This document shows, in pieces, positions 35,806 to 47,889 of a stretch of 64,000 nucleotides of DNA. The stretch comes from Qipengyuania huizhouensis (GTDB lineage Bacteria; Pseudomonadota; Alphaproteobacteria; Sphingomonadales; Sphingomonadaceae), in contig NZ_JAIGNT010000005.1 in NCBI RefSeq assembly GCF_019711635.1, positions 62,001 to 126,000 on the forward strand, given 5' to 3'. How positions within the stretch are numbered: the stretch's first letter is position 1; the number at the start of each line of letters is the position of its first letter. The notes below the pieces were generated by a model, which searched no databases, was not told the DNA's origin, and saw nothing but the letters and a program-made list of their open reading frames with translations. A program made the translations under genes and the position numbers.

Positions 35806-36360
35806 GTGGATATTTCCGCCGGTATTCAGGCTAGCCTGGCAGGGCGTTATGCCTCGGCCCTATTCGATCTGGCCAGCGAGGCAGGGACCGTCACGGCGGT
35901 CGAATCGGACCTCGAAAAGCTCGAGGCCGGTCTTGCCGAATCGCCCGAACTCAAGCTGCTCACCACCAATCCGCGCGTGACGCGCGGTCAGGCCGAAAAG
36001 GCGCTGTGGGGTGTATCCGCGATCATGGGCCTTTCCGACCTGACCCAGAAATTCCTCGGCACGCTGGCGCAGAACCGCCGGCTGGGCCAGATTCCGGGCA
36101 TCATCCGAGCCTTCCGCGCCATCGCCGCCGCCCAGCGCGGGGAGGTTTCCGCCGAAGTCGCCAGCGCCCACGCGCTGACCGATGCGCAGCTTGCCGATCT
36201 CAAGAGCAAGCTCACGGCCCGCGAAGGCCGCACTGTCAAACTTTCCACGAAGGTCGACCCCGAACTGCTCGGCGGCCTCGTCGTCACCATCGGATCGAAG
36301 CGTATCGACGGCTCGATTCGTACCCGTCTCAATTCGCTCGCCCAGGCCATGAAGGCTTAA
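35806..36360 (+). CDS. atpH: ATP synthase F1 subunit delta
   Basis: The delta subunit joins the F1 head to the peripheral stalk. The 184-residue protein has the family pattern [19 protein letters not shown] and the C-terminal [20 protein letters not shown]. Start is GTG 35806 in the leader GAGAGACGCGTGGAT; no ATG is nearby. It opens the atpHAGDC operon; as in other alphaproteobacteria the F0 genes are not here. Confidence 0.94.
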   Translation: MDISAGIQASLAGRYASALFDLASEAGTVTAVESDLEKLEAGLAESPELKLLTTNPRVTRGQAEKALWGVSAIMGLSDLTQKFLGTLAQNRRLGQIPGIIRAFRAIAAAQRGEVSAEVASAHALTDAQLADLKSKLTAREGRTVKLSTKVDPELLGGLVVTIGSKRIDGSIRTRLNSLAQAMKA

Positions 36361-37902
<1,542 letters not shown>

Positions 37903-37929
37903 GACCCACGAGACTAACAGGGAGCCGTC

Positions 37930-38802
37930 ATGGCCTCGCTTAAAGAACTCAAGGGCCGGATCAACTCGGTCAAGTCGACCCAGAAGATCACCAAGGCCAA
38001 GCAGATGGTCGCTGCGGCCAAGCTGCGCCGTGCGCAGGCCGCTGCCGAAGCCGCGCGTCCCTATGCCGAACGGCTGTCGGGCGTGATGGCCTCGCTCGCC
38101 GGCAAGGTGAGCGGCGACAGCGCGCCCAAGCTGCTGCGCGGCACCGGTTCGGACCAGCGCCACCTGCTGGTCGTCGTGAACACCGACAAGGGCCTGTGCG
38201 GCGGTCTCAACGCCAACATCGTCAAGGCCGCCAAGGTCAAGGCGCGGGCGCTGATCGCCGAAGGCAAGGACGTGGAGTTCTATCTCGTCGGCAAGAAAGG
38301 CCGTGCACCCATCAAGCGCGACTATGCCGACCGGATCAAGAAGCATTACGACACCTCGAACGTGCGCCAGCCGGGCTTCGAGGAAGCCGAGGAAATCGCC
38401 GACGATCTGATCGCCCGCTTCGAAAGCGGCGAATTCGATGTTGCGCACCTCGTCTACCCCATCTTCAAATCCGCGCTTGCGCAGGATCCCACGGTCGACC
38501 AGCTCATTCCCGTTCCGGCGCCGGAAGGCGAAGGCACCGGCGGCGATGCCGTGGTCGAATATGAACCGGGCGAAGAGGAAATCCTCGAAGAGCTTCTGCC
38601 GCGCTATGTGAAGACGCAGCTGTTCGGCGCACTGCTCGAGCGTGAGGCGTCGGAACAGGGCGCTTCGATGACTGCTATGGACAATGCCACGCGCAATGCG
38701 GGCGAGCTGATCCAGAAGCTGACGATCCAGTACAACCGCAGCCGCCAGGCCGCCATCACCACCGAGCTGATCGAAATCATCGCCGGTGCGGAAGCCCTTT
38801 AA
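37930..38802 (+). CDS. atpG: ATP synthase F1 subunit gamma
   Basis: The gamma subunit is the rotating central stalk linking the c-ring to catalysis. The 290-residue protein begins [20 protein letters not shown] and ends in [20 protein letters not shown], both family hallmarks; the middle reads [24 protein letters not shown] precedes the ATG. An extra gene follows before atpD. Confidence 0.98.
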   Translation: MASLKELKGRINSVKSTQKITKAKQMVAAAKLRRAQAAAEAARPYAERLSGVMASLAGKVSGDSAPKLLRGTGSDQRHLLVVVNTDKGLCGGLNANIVKAAKVKARALIAEGKDVEFYLVGKKGRAPIKRDYADRIKKHYDTSNVRQPGFEEAEEIADDLIARFESGEFDVAHLVYPIFKSALAQDPTVDQLIPVPAPEGEGTGGDAVVEYEPGEEEILEELLPRYVKTQLFGALLEREASEQGASMTAMDNATRNAGELIQKLTIQYNRSRQAAITTELIEIIAGAEAL

Positions 38803-38814
38803 AGGAAGCCACAA

Positions 38815-39177
38815 GTGAAGAAACTCGCCCTCCTCCTTCCGATTTTCGCACTCGCCGCTTGCGGCGAAGAGTCTGCGCCCGAACCGGCTGCCACTGAAGT
38901 GGCTGCGCCAGAACCCGAGAGCACGCTTCCTCCGCCCGACCAGGCTTTCTTCAAGCGGACCTTCGCCGAAACCTGTGAAGGCGCGGAACCGGTCAGCGAA
39001 GCCATCTGCCGCCGTGCGATGGGTGCCGATACCGTCTCGTGCGAATTCAGCCTCGGCGAAGACGAATACCTGCGTCACGAAGCCACTCTGGCCGCCAACG
39101 AAGACAATACCGATTGGATGCTGGAAGACGCCGAAAACCTTTGTGCCGAGCACGGCGCTCACCACCAAGACTCCTGA
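38815..39177 (+). CDS. Lipoprotein inserted between atpG and atpD
   Basis: This 120-residue lipoprotein is of unknown function. Its N-terminus MKKLALLLPIFALAAC ends in the lipobox LAAC (Cys16), followed by an acidic Pro/Glu linker and a small domain with four Cys (ETCEGAEP, EAICRRAM, VSCEFSLG, ENLCAEHG), likely two disulfides. Start is GTG 38815 with AAGGA 8 bases upstream, 12 bases after atpG and 20 before atpD, so it is surely co-transcribed with the ATP synthase genes. The standard atp operon has no gene here. I see no reason for a direct ATP synthase role beyond this position. Confidence 0.88.
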   Translation: MKKLALLLPIFALAACGEESAPEPAATEVAAPEPESTLPPPDQAFFKRTFAETCEGAEPVSEAICRRAMGADTVSCEFSLGEDEYLRHEATLAANEDNTDWMLEDAENLCAEHGAHHQDS

Positions 39178-39185
39178 GCCAGTAG

Positions 39186-40655
<1,470 letters not shown>

Positions 40656-40659
40656 GGAT

Positions 40660-40917
40660 ATGGCCCTTCACTTCGAACTCGTCACGCCGGAAAAACTGGT
40701 CCGCTCGGAAGACGTCCACATGGTCGTCGTGCCCGGTGCGGAAGGCGATTTCGGCGTGCTCGAGGGCCACGCGCCTTTCATGTCCACCATCCACGATGGC
40801 GACGTGCAGGTGTACAAGACCGAAGGCTCTGCCCCCGAGACGATCGAAGTGCGCGGCGGCTTCGCCGAAGTCAGCGAAAAGGGCCTCACGGTTCTGGCGG
40901 AACACGTCGAAGGCTGA
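40660..40917 (+). CDS. atpC: ATP synthase F1 subunit epsilon (short form)
   Basis: The epsilon subunit couples the gamma stalk to the c-ring. At 85 residues it holds only the N-terminal beta-sandwich ([36 protein letters not shown]). The C-terminal two-helix domain, present in the usual forms of about 130 residues and responsible for inhibition, is absent. Similar short forms are known in alphaproteobacteria, where a zeta subunit is thought to inhibit. It closes the operon; a clear terminator follows. Confidence 0.95.
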   Translation: MALHFELVTPEKLVRSEDVHMVVVPGAEGDFGVLEGHAPFMSTIHDGDVQVYKTEGSAPETIEVRGGFAEVSEKGLTVLAEHVEG

Positions 40918-40944
40918 GCCTGCGCATAGATTAGAGCATTTGAA

Positions 40945-40971
40945 GGGCGGCCCGTTTGGGTCGCCCTTTTT
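40945..40971 (+). terminator. Terminator of the atp operon
   Basis: GGGCGGCCC pairs with GGGTCGCCC (9 bp, one G-U) around GTTT, followed by TTTTT, 27 bases after the atpC stop. Confidence 0.92.
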
Positions 40972-41038
40972 GCTTCCAGTTGGGGGTAATGCCAATTCGT
41001 AACTTTCCCGGTCCGTAGGTGCGGGATAACCCAGCAGG

Positions 41039-42035
41039 ATGGTGCTTCGCGGAATTTCATTCGGCTATCTGACGGTCATAGCGATTGCCCTTGCCGCTGC
41101 ATCCTTGCCCCTACCCGACAACAGCCGGGGCAACTCGTTTGTTACGATAGCTGTTCTCGTCATTCCGCTTTTCATCTGCGCGCAGCCATTTCGCCTGATG
41201 CTGAAACGTCATCCAGCGCCCACGCGCCAGCTAGTCAGCGACATACGAGAGCATTGGCCCAAGCTACTATGGGCAGTTGCCCTCTACCTTTCGCTTGCAG
41301 TCACGCTCGAAGCGTTCAGCGGGATCAAGAAATCGATCCCCTTCGTGATACCGTTCTACCTCGATCCCTTCCTGATCGAACTCGACCGATTCCTGTTCTT
41401 CGGAACCGATCCATGGAGGATCACCCACGCCCTGTTTGGTTGGGCGACACAACCGATAGTTTGGCTCTATAACGCATGGCACTTCGTTCACATCGGTTTG
41501 GCGGTCTGGGTGGCTTTCTCGTTCGACGAGATCCAGAAGATCCGCTTTACCCTAATCTTGCAGTTTATCTGGCTGGTACTTGGAGGGGGCAGCCATGCTG
41601 ATGTCATCGGTCGGGCCCGTAATGGTCGGAGACTTCTTCGCCGATCGCAGCTTCGATCCAATGCTCTCGGTCCTGCAGCAGCGCGCTCCGTCAGTCATCG
41701 GGATCAAGGACGCCTTGATCGCAACCATGGATAACCCGCTTTTGATTAGCGGTATTTCCGCCATGCCATCGATCCACGTCGCAATTGCCGTCGCCGCGGC
41801 TCTGTGGATTCAAAGATATCGGGTGAAAGTGCTTACCCTCGTCGGCTGGACCTATGCAGCAGCCATCTACATCGGGTCGATCCACCTGGGATGGCACTAC
41901 GCAACCGACGGCCTCGTTTCAGCACCGCTAGTGCTGCTCGTCTGGTGGCTGGCAGGCAAATATCTCGGCTGGTTAGAGGGACGTGAATTAACGCTTGGCC
42001 GACGCCCTGTGCTTTATTCCAAAACCGACCGGTAG
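41039..42035 (+). pseudogene. PAP2-superfamily phosphatase, frameshifted
   Basis: Two overlapping frames (41039-41734 and 41580-42035) make one PAP2-type membrane phosphatase, of the kind related to inositol-phosphorylceramide synthase-like PAP2_3 proteins. The first part ends its sense at LILQFIWLVLG; the second continues as GAAMLMSSVGPVMV. The break is in a run of five G at 41585-41589: removing one restores a single frame of about 330 residues. The catalytic motifs survive downstream: AMPSIHVAIA and GWHYATDGLVS. Six or more membrane helices are predicted. It may be a sequencing error, a true mutation or phase variation. If read through, it would probably remodel membrane lipids. Confidence 0.8.
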
Positions 42036-42133
42036 AACACGTTTCGACCAACAGCAGTCGGGAGCCGACAAGCGATTTTACACTTCGCGCGCCCGCAGGC
42101 ATACCGACAGATCTGCAAGGAGGGACGCACAGC

Positions 42134-44266
42134 ATGAAATGCGTATCGACACTCGCCATTGGCGCAGCCATGGCATTTGGAATGAGTAGCGTGACAATGG
42201 CACAAGACGGCGTGCCCGGCCCAGAAGAAGATCCGCATATCTGGCTGGAAGAGGCCCGCAGCGACGAAGCGCTGGCGTGGGTCGAAGCGGAGAACGAGCG
42301 GACTACTGCCCATATGACCGCCGATCCGCGTTTCGAGCAGCTCAAGGCCGAAGCGCTGGCAATCTACGACAGCGAAGACAAGATTCCTTACGTGTCGTTC
42401 CGCCCGGATGGCCTCTACAACTTCTGGCAAGACAAGCAGAATCCGAAGGGTGTGCTTCGGCGCACTACCCTGGAAAGCTATCGCGGCGATGCAACCGTAT
42501 GGGAAACCGTGCTGGATATCGACGCACTCGCCGCTGCCGAAGGCAAGGAATGGGTTTACAAGGGTTCGACCTGCCTGCCGCCGGAAATGCGCTATTGCAT
42601 GATTGCCCTGTCCGACGGGGGCAAGGACGCCACCATCTTGCGCGAATTCGACATGCAAACGCGGAGCTTCGTGGAAGGCGGCTTCGTCATCGACAGCGAA
42701 AGCCAGGGCGGTATCGAATGGCTCGACCGCGATACCTTGCTGGTTAACCGTGATTTTGGCGAAGGCACACTCACAGAAAGCGAGTATCCCTTCACCACCC
42801 GCCTCTGGAAACGCGGGACCGAGCTGGCCAACGCTCCGGAAATCTACCGGGGCGAAGCTGACGACGTGTGGGCGGGCGCAAGCCTGCTGCGCGATTCCGC
42901 GGGCATTGTGCATGGTTACACCGCCATGCGCGGAACCTCCTTCCATGACCGCGCCTGGTATCTGCAACAGGACGGCGAATGGGTCAGGCTGGAAATGCCG
43001 GAGAAGTCATCGCTCGGCGGAATTATCGATGGCCAGATGCTGTTCTCCACCGATGTCGACTGGACGGTCGGCGACCAGACCTTCCCGGCAGATGCCCTGA
43101 TTTCCGCGAATCTGGAAGAGTGGCTGGCCGATCCCAACGGTGCGGAAAAGACGCTCGTCTGGGCACCGGGTGACCGCCAGACGAAACAGGGTGGCGGGTC
43201 GACTGCCAGCAGCGCCTATATCAACATCCTCGACAACGTGATCGGCAAGGTTCTGAAGTTCGATTACGAAGACGGACAGTGGGTCAGCAGCGAAATAGCC
43301 CTGCCCGACAATGCCACGGTTGGCGTCGCGGCAACATCGAACGAATCCGAAGACATCATGTATTCGGTGACTAATTTCCTTGAACCCAGTGCGCTCTATT
43401 ATTCCGACGGATCTTCAACTCCGGAAATCATCAAGACTTCGCCCGCTTATTTCGATCCCGCGGGCATGGAAGTCGAGCAGTTCGAAGCGACCAGCAAGGA
43501 CGGGACCAAGATTCCCTACTTCCTCGTCAAACCCGAGGGCATGGTGATGGACGGGAGCACTGCCACGCTCCTGACCGGTTATGGCGGCTTCCAGGTTCCC
43601 CGCCTGCCCGGCTACCTTGGAACGACTGGCAAGCTGTGGCTCGAAAAGGGTGGCGCCTATGTCCTCGCGAACATGCGCGGCGGCGGCGAGTTCGGCCCGA
43701 TGTGGCACCAGACCGCCATCCGAGAGAACAAGCAGCGCACCTGGGACGACTTCATTGCCGTCGCCGAGGATCTGGTGAAACGCAGCATAACCTCGCCCGA
43801 CCATCTGGGCATCCAGGGCGGTTCGCAGGGCGGCCTGCTGGTCGGTACGGCTTTCACCCAGCGGCCCGATCTGTTCGATGCCGCGATTGTCCAGATTCCG
43901 CTCTTCGACATGCTCCGCTATCACCTGATCGGCCGGGGCGCTTCTTGGATTGGTGAATATGGCGATCCCCGTATCCCAGAGCAGCGCGCCTGGATCGAAG
44001 GCTATTCGCCCTACCAGAAGCTGGTGGAGGGCGTGGACTATCCCGAACCGTTCCTGTGGGCCTCGACAGCCGACGATCGCACCCATCCTGCGCATGCGCG
44101 CAAGGGTGCCGCAAAGCTGAAGGCACTCGGCCAGCCATACTGGTATTACGAGGAAACTACGGGCGGCCATTCGGGCGGTGTGGACAACGAACAACGCGCC
44201 CAGCTTCAGGCGCTGCAGATGGTTTATCTGATGCAGCGTTTGATGGACGACAACGAGGGCGAGTAA
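42134..44266 (+). CDS. S9 prolyl oligopeptidase-family peptidase, exported
   Basis: This is a 710-residue serine peptidase of family S9 (prolyl oligopeptidase type), cleaving short peptides after Pro or related residues. A signal peptide ends near VTMAQDG, so it is periplasmic or secreted. After a beta-propeller region the alpha/beta-hydrolase domain has Ser564 in GGSQGG (the usual GGSNGG with Asn to Gln), the Asp in TADDRTHPAH and the His in GGHSGG. A strong AAGGAGG lies 10 bases before the ATG. The hairpin after the stop probably ends the transcript. Confidence 0.93.
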   Translation: MKCVSTLAIGAAMAFGMSSVTMAQDGVPGPEEDPHIWLEEARSDEALAWVEAENERTTAHMTADPRFEQLKAEALAIYDSEDKIPYVSFRPDGLYNFWQDKQNPKGVLRRTTLESYRGDATVWETVLDIDALAAAEGKEWVYKGSTCLPPEMRYCMIALSDGGKDATILREFDMQTRSFVEGGFVIDSESQGGIEWLDRDTLLVNRDFGEGTLTESEYPFTTRLWKRGTELANAPEIYRGEADDVWAGASLLRDSAGIVHGYTAMRGTSFHDRAWYLQQDGEWVRLEMPEKSSLGGIIDGQMLFSTDVDWTVGDQTFPADALISANLEEWLADPNGAEKTLVWAPGDRQTKQGGGSTASSAYINILDNVIGKVLKFDYEDGQWVSSEIALPDNATVGVAATSNESEDIMYSVTNFLEPSALYYSDGSSTPEIIKTSPAYFDPAGMEVEQFEATSKDGTKIPYFLVKPEGMVMDGSTATLLTGYGGFQVPRLPGYLGTTGKLWLEKGGAYVLANMRGGGEFGPMWHQTAIRENKQRTWDDFIAVAEDLVKRSITSPDHLGIQGGSQGGLLVGTAFTQRPDLFDAAIVQIPLFDMLRYHLIGRGASWIGEYGDPRIPEQRAWIEGYSPYQKLVEGVDYPEPFLWASTADDRTHPAHARKGAAKLKALGQPYWYYEETTGGHSGGVDNEQRAQLQALQMVYLMQRLMDDNEGE

Positions 44267-44290
44267 GCGTCCTGACGAGTTGGAGAGGGA

Positions 44291-44317
44291 GGGCGGTCCG
44301 GCAGAGGGCCGCCCTTA
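44291..44317 (+). terminator. Hairpin after the S9 peptidase gene
   Basis: GGGCGGTCC pairs with GGGCCGCCC over 9 bp (one G-U) around GGCAGA, 24 bases after the stop and just before the convergent HNH gene. Only TT follows on the plus side, so termination strength is uncertain. Confidence 0.65.
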
Positions 44318-44319
44318 AT

Positions 44320-44598
44320 CTATCGACTCCGCCTCACGGGCGCATGGAAATCGGGTGGTTTGTCGGCAATCCATTGCAGAAATCTGGCAATGTCATCGTG
44401 AAGGGAAATCGCTTCCCGGTCATCGCCGAAGCGAGCTAGCTCCGCATTCGTAAAGGTCTTGTGGATCGTTTTGTGACAGATCGGATGCACCGGAACGGTT
44501 CCGCGTCCCTTCTTCGACTTCGGGATGGGATGGTGCCACTGAACTCGATGGCCGAGGGGTCGCACGCACAACCAACAGGCGGATGTTTGTTCGTTCAG
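44320..44598 (-). CDS. HNH-type zinc protein, possible CTG start
   Basis: This is a small HNH-like nuclease-fold protein of up to 92 residues. It shows CWLC (Cys8, Cys11), the HNH signature VQWHHPIPKSKKGRG with paired His, and a second metal pair in HPICHKTIH. The nearest standard start is TTG 44571, but that drops the first Cys of the CxxC pair. CTG 44598 overlaps the glmU stop as CTGA, has GGAG 8 bases upstream, and gives the full finger. I therefore favour CTG; it is unusual. No partner such as a modification enzyme is near. The role is unknown; a DNA-nicking enzyme is possible. Confidence 0.75.
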   Translation of the reverse strand: MNEQTSACWLCVRPLGHRVQWHHPIPKSKKGRGTVPVHPICHKTIHKTFTNAELARFGDDREAISLHDDIARFLQWIADKPPDFHAPVRRSR

Positions 44599-45962
44599 CC
44601 CTTTTTCTCCGCAGCCTTTTTTTTCTTCATCGCATCGTGAAAGCGATCGGCCCAGCCCGGCTTTACCAGCTGTTCGGCCCGCACCATGCGTAGCTCTCCC
44701 GCCGCCACATCACGGCTCACGGCGCTGCCCGCTGCCACGATTGCATCCGCACCGATGGATACCGGCGCGATCAACGAGCTGTTGCTGCCGATAAAGGCAC
44801 GTTCGCCGATCCTGGTCTGATGCTTGAAATAACCGTCATAATTGCAGGTAATGGTCCCTGCCCCGATATTCGCGCCCGCCCCCACAAAGGCATCGCCCAG
44901 ATAACTCAGGTGATTGGCTTTCGCGCCTTCGCCCAGCGTGGCCTTTTTCATCTCGACGAAGTTTCCGACCTTGGAGGCCTTCTCCATGACAGCGCCCGGA
45001 CGTAGGCGGGCATAGGGACCCACTTCGCAATCCTCCCCGACATGTGCGCCCTCAAGGTGGCTGAATGCGCGGATACGTGCGCCGCGCTCAACTTTCACCC
45101 CGGGGCCGAAAACGACATTGGGTTCGATCGTCACATCGGTAGCGAGTTCGGTATCGTAACTGAAGAACACCGTATCCGGGGCTTTCAACGTAACGCCGTT
45201 CTCCAGGGCCTCTTCCCGCCGCAATTCCTGCCACTGATGCTCCGCCGCGGCGAGTTCCTTGCGTGAATTGATGCCGAGTACCTCTTCCGGCTTATCCGCC
45301 ACTACTGCAGCGCAAGTGTGCCCTTCCCGTACCGCTACGTTGACGATGTCGGGAAGGTAGTATTCTCCCTGCGCATTGTCGTTGTCGACGCGCTCCAGCA
45401 GGTCGAAAAGGTCCTTGCTGCGTGCAGCCATCAGACCCGAATTGCATAACCGTGTGGCGCGTTCCGCTTCGTTTGCGTCCTTGAACTCGACCATTTTTTC
45501 GATCGTCATGTCGGAATGCGTGATGACGCGGCCGTATTGCAGCGCATCCTCCGGCTCGAAACCGAGGACAACCACAGCGGGTTCGTCATGCGCGCGTAAA
45601 CGTTCGAGCATCCCGATGATGGTTTTGGCGGTAATGAAGGGTGCGTCACCCAGTAACATGATCACATCGCCTTCGAACCCGGCCAGCTCATCCTTGGCCT
45701 GCGCCACCGCGTGCCCCGTTCCGAGCTGCGGCTCCTGCACTACGCAGATCGCGCGATCGGAAACCTGATCGATGACCTGTTCACGTTCGTCGCCTACGAT
45801 GACGATTGTCTTGGCGGGCTCTAGTATCTGCACCTGGGCCATAAGATGCTCGATAATCGGCCTTCCTGCGATATTGTGGAGGACCTTGTGGAGCTTGCTT
45901 TTGAGGCGCGAGCCCTTGCCGGCTGCAAGGATGACGACGGCGAATTCACGGCTTTTGTTCAT
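44595..45962 (-). CDS. glmU: Bifunctional GlmU: GlcN-1-P acetyltransferase / UDP-GlcNAc pyrophosphorylase
   Basis: GlmU makes UDP-N-acetylglucosamine, precursor of peptidoglycan and lipid A. The 455-residue protein has an N-terminal pyrophosphorylase (FAVVILAAGKGSRL, IVVLGFEPED-like strand) and a C-terminal left-handed beta-helix acetyltransferase. The helix includes GPGVKVERGARI, KKATLGEGAKANHLSYLGD and NIGAGTITCNYDGY. The tail is Lys-rich. The open frame runs to 46253, but ATG 45962 (MNKSREFAVVIL) matches the family. It is divergent from gph. Confidence 0.97.
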   Translation of the reverse strand: MNKSREFAVVILAAGKGSRLKSKLHKVLHNIAGRPIIEHLMAQVQILEPAKTIVIVGDEREQVIDQVSDRAICVVQEPQLGTGHAVAQAKDELAGFEGDVIMLLGDAPFITAKTIIGMLERLRAHDEPAVVVLGFEPEDALQYGRVITHSDMTIEKMVEFKDANEAERATRLCNSGLMAARSKDLFDLLERVDNDNAQGEYYLPDIVNVAVREGHTCAAVVADKPEEVLGINSRKELAAAEHQWQELRREEALENGVTLKAPDTVFFSYDTELATDVTIEPNVVFGPGVKVERGARIRAFSHLEGAHVGEDCEVGPYARLRPGAVMEKASKVGNFVEMKKATLGEGAKANHLSYLGDAFVGAGANIGAGTITCNYDGYFKHQTRIGERAFIGSNSSLIAPVSIGADAIVAAGSAVSRDVAAGELRMVRAEQLVKPGWADRFHDAMKKKKAAEKKG

Positions 45963-46023
45963 GGGATGGCGCCATGCCACCAATCGCTTGCAGTTTGAAG
46001 AACCATCCTGCACTTCCGGCCGG

Positions 46024-46707
46024 ATGGCTAATTTTCCCTTCGATATTGTCGCTTTCGACCTTGATGGCACCCTTCTCGAAACGCATCGCGATCTCGGCAC
46101 GGCCGTAAACCATGCGCTGGCGTTCGCGGGTTTTGCCGCAGTGCCGATCGACAGCGCGAGCGACCTGATCGGCGGCGGGGCGAAAATCATGCTGAAACAG
46201 GCCGTAGATGCGCAGGGTGGCATGCCGCACGAAGAGTTTCGCGATGTATACAAAGTAATGCTGGCCTATTACGGCGAGAACTACGCGGTTCACACTCGCC
46301 CCTATCCCCATGCTGTCGAGACGCTGGACGAACTGGCTGCCCGCGGTGTGCGCCTCGGGGTCGTTACCAACAAGTTCGAAGGCTTCGCCCGGGGCATTCT
46401 CGATACACTTGATCTAAGTAACCACTTCGATTGCGTGATCGGTGGCGACAGCATCGGCAAGGGACCCGACGGTCGGCACATAGCCAAGCCCTTCCCCGAA
46501 CCACTTTTCAAGGCGCGTGAGTGCTGTGGCGGCGGACGCATGGTCTTCATAGGCGACAGCAGCTACGATATGAGAGCTGCGCGAGCGGCGAATGTGCCAG
46601 TCGTCGCAGCGTGCTATGGCTATTGCGACAAGTCCCGTGAAGAACTCGGCGCGGACGCTGCGATTGATTCGCTAGCTCAACTGGTGGGTGCGCTCGAGCA
46701 GCTGTGA
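46024..46707 (+). CDS. gph: HAD-family phosphoglycolate phosphatase-like protein
   Basis: This is a HAD-superfamily phosphatase, 227 residues, with motif I FDLDGTLLET, motif II VTNK, a Lys in IAKPFPEPL and motif IV GDSSYDM. This set matches phosphoglycolate phosphatases, which remove 2-phosphoglycolate made by DNA repair or oxygenase chemistry; other HAD substrates are possible. Start is ATG 46024 (MANFPFDIVAFDLD); the upstream frame overlaps glmU and is not credible. It is divergent from glmU. Confidence 0.9.
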   Translation: MANFPFDIVAFDLDGTLLETHRDLGTAVNHALAFAGFAAVPIDSASDLIGGGAKIMLKQAVDAQGGMPHEEFRDVYKVMLAYYGENYAVHTRPYPHAVETLDELAARGVRLGVVTNKFEGFARGILDTLDLSNHFDCVIGGDSIGKGPDGRHIAKPFPEPLFKARECCGGGRMVFIGDSSYDMRAARAANVPVVAACYGYCDKSREELGADAAIDSLAQLVGALEQL

Positions 46708-46791
46708 TTGCACGCCCTGCCCTTACGGCACGGCGGATCGGCGCGCATACGGTTGCAACCGCCACCCGAAAGTGCCACTTCGCCATGGCAA

Positions 46792-46809
46792 TTGACCTTT
46801 ACGTAAACG
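46792..46809 (+). promoter_or_regulatory. TTTACGTAAA palindrome before the SDR gene
   Basis: TTGACCTTTACGTAAACG carries the 10-bp palindrome TTTACGTAAA at 46798-46807, 21 bases before the start. It resembles sites that I recall for MerR-type regulators of fatty acid and branched-chain degradation (LiuR), but the match is from memory and no regulator is nearby. Confidence 0.4.
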
Positions 46810-46828
46810 AAAAAGCAGGAGCAGCCCC

Positions 46829-47758
46829 ATGAGCATCGATTTCAAGGATAAGGTAGCCATCGTCACCGGTGCAGGCGGGGGCCTGGGCCGCGAGTACGCT
46901 CTCGAACTCGCCCGCCGCGGCGCGAAGGTCGTGGTGAACGATCTTGGTGGTTCGCGCGACGGTACCGGGCATTCGGACATGGCTTTGCAGGTTGTCGAGG
47001 AAATCGAAAAAGCCGGCGGTGAAGCTGTATCCAATGGCGGCAGCGTCACCGAGTTCGAACAGATGGAAAAGATGGTCGCCGATGCCAAGCAGAAATGGGG
47101 CGGCGTACACATCGTCATCAACAACGCCGGTGTGCTGCGCGACAAGACCTTCGCGAAGATGACGATGGATGATTTCGAATTCGTGGTCGACGTACACCTG
47201 AACGGTTCTGCCAATGTAACCAAGGCGGCTTGGGAAACCATGCGCGAGCAGGCCTATGGGCGCGTGCTGATGACCGCCTCATCGACCGGATTGTTCGGCA
47301 ACTTCGGCCAGGCGAACTACGGTGCTGCCAAGCTAGGCCTTGCAGGTCTCACCAAGACGCTCCAGCTCGAAGGCGCGAAATACAATATCAAGGTCAACAC
47401 GATCTCGCCCGTGGCAGGGACGCGTATGACCGAAGATCTGTTCCCCGAAGAGGCCTTCAAGCTGTTCGACCCAGTGAACGTGGTTCCGGCCGCGCTCTTC
47501 CTCGTCAGCGAAGACGCACCCACCAACGCCATCGTCGGTGCAGGTGCCGGCGGCTTCCACTCGGCATGGACCGTGATGAACGACGCCGTCTGGCTGAAGG
47601 ACGAAGAGCGGACGGTTGAAGGCTTCGCTGCCAACTGGGACAAGATCAGCGAATTCTCCAACCTCAAGGCGCCGCAGTCCGGCAGCGAGCAGTCGGGTAA
47701 TATCCTTACTGCCATGCAGAAAGTAACCGGCACGGGCCCCGCCTCCGCCCGCGGCTGA
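46829..47758 (+). CDS. SDR oxidoreductase, (3R)-hydroxyacyl-CoA dehydrogenase-like
   Basis: This is a short-chain dehydrogenase of 309 residues resembling the dehydrogenase domain of peroxisomal multifunctional enzyme 2, which oxidises (3R)-hydroxyacyl-CoA. The NAD site reads TGAGGGLGREYAL, with VVNDLGGSRDGTG after it, then INNAGVLRDKT and the catalytic Ser and YxxxK (TASSTGLFGNFGQANYGAAK). This fits a role in fatty acyl-CoA breakdown. AGGAG is near the ATG. The exact substrate is inferred from family resemblance. Confidence 0.88.
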   Translation: MSIDFKDKVAIVTGAGGGLGREYALELARRGAKVVVNDLGGSRDGTGHSDMALQVVEEIEKAGGEAVSNGGSVTEFEQMEKMVADAKQKWGGVHIVINNAGVLRDKTFAKMTMDDFEFVVDVHLNGSANVTKAAWETMREQAYGRVLMTASSTGLFGNFGQANYGAAKLGLAGLTKTLQLEGAKYNIKVNTISPVAGTRMTEDLFPEEAFKLFDPVNVVPAALFLVSEDAPTNAIVGAGAGGFHSAWTVMNDAVWLKDEERTVEGFAANWDKISEFSNLKAPQSGSEQSGNILTAMQKVTGTGPASARG

Positions 47759-47779
47759 GCACGGCAAAAGGGAATAATG

Positions 47780-47811
47780 CCCCCGGTTCATGCTTTGAAC
47801 CGGGGGTTTTT
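47780..47811 (+). terminator. Strong terminator of the SDR gene
   Basis: CCCCCGGTTCA pairs perfectly with TGAACCGGGGG (11 bp) around TGCTT, followed by TTTTT, 21 bases after the stop. Confidence 0.95.
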
Positions 47812-47889
47812 CTCGCCTTCGCGCGACCGTATTGACGTATTAATACACTAGGACTATCTTTTCTCGATTATCAACGGGGAGAGATGGCA

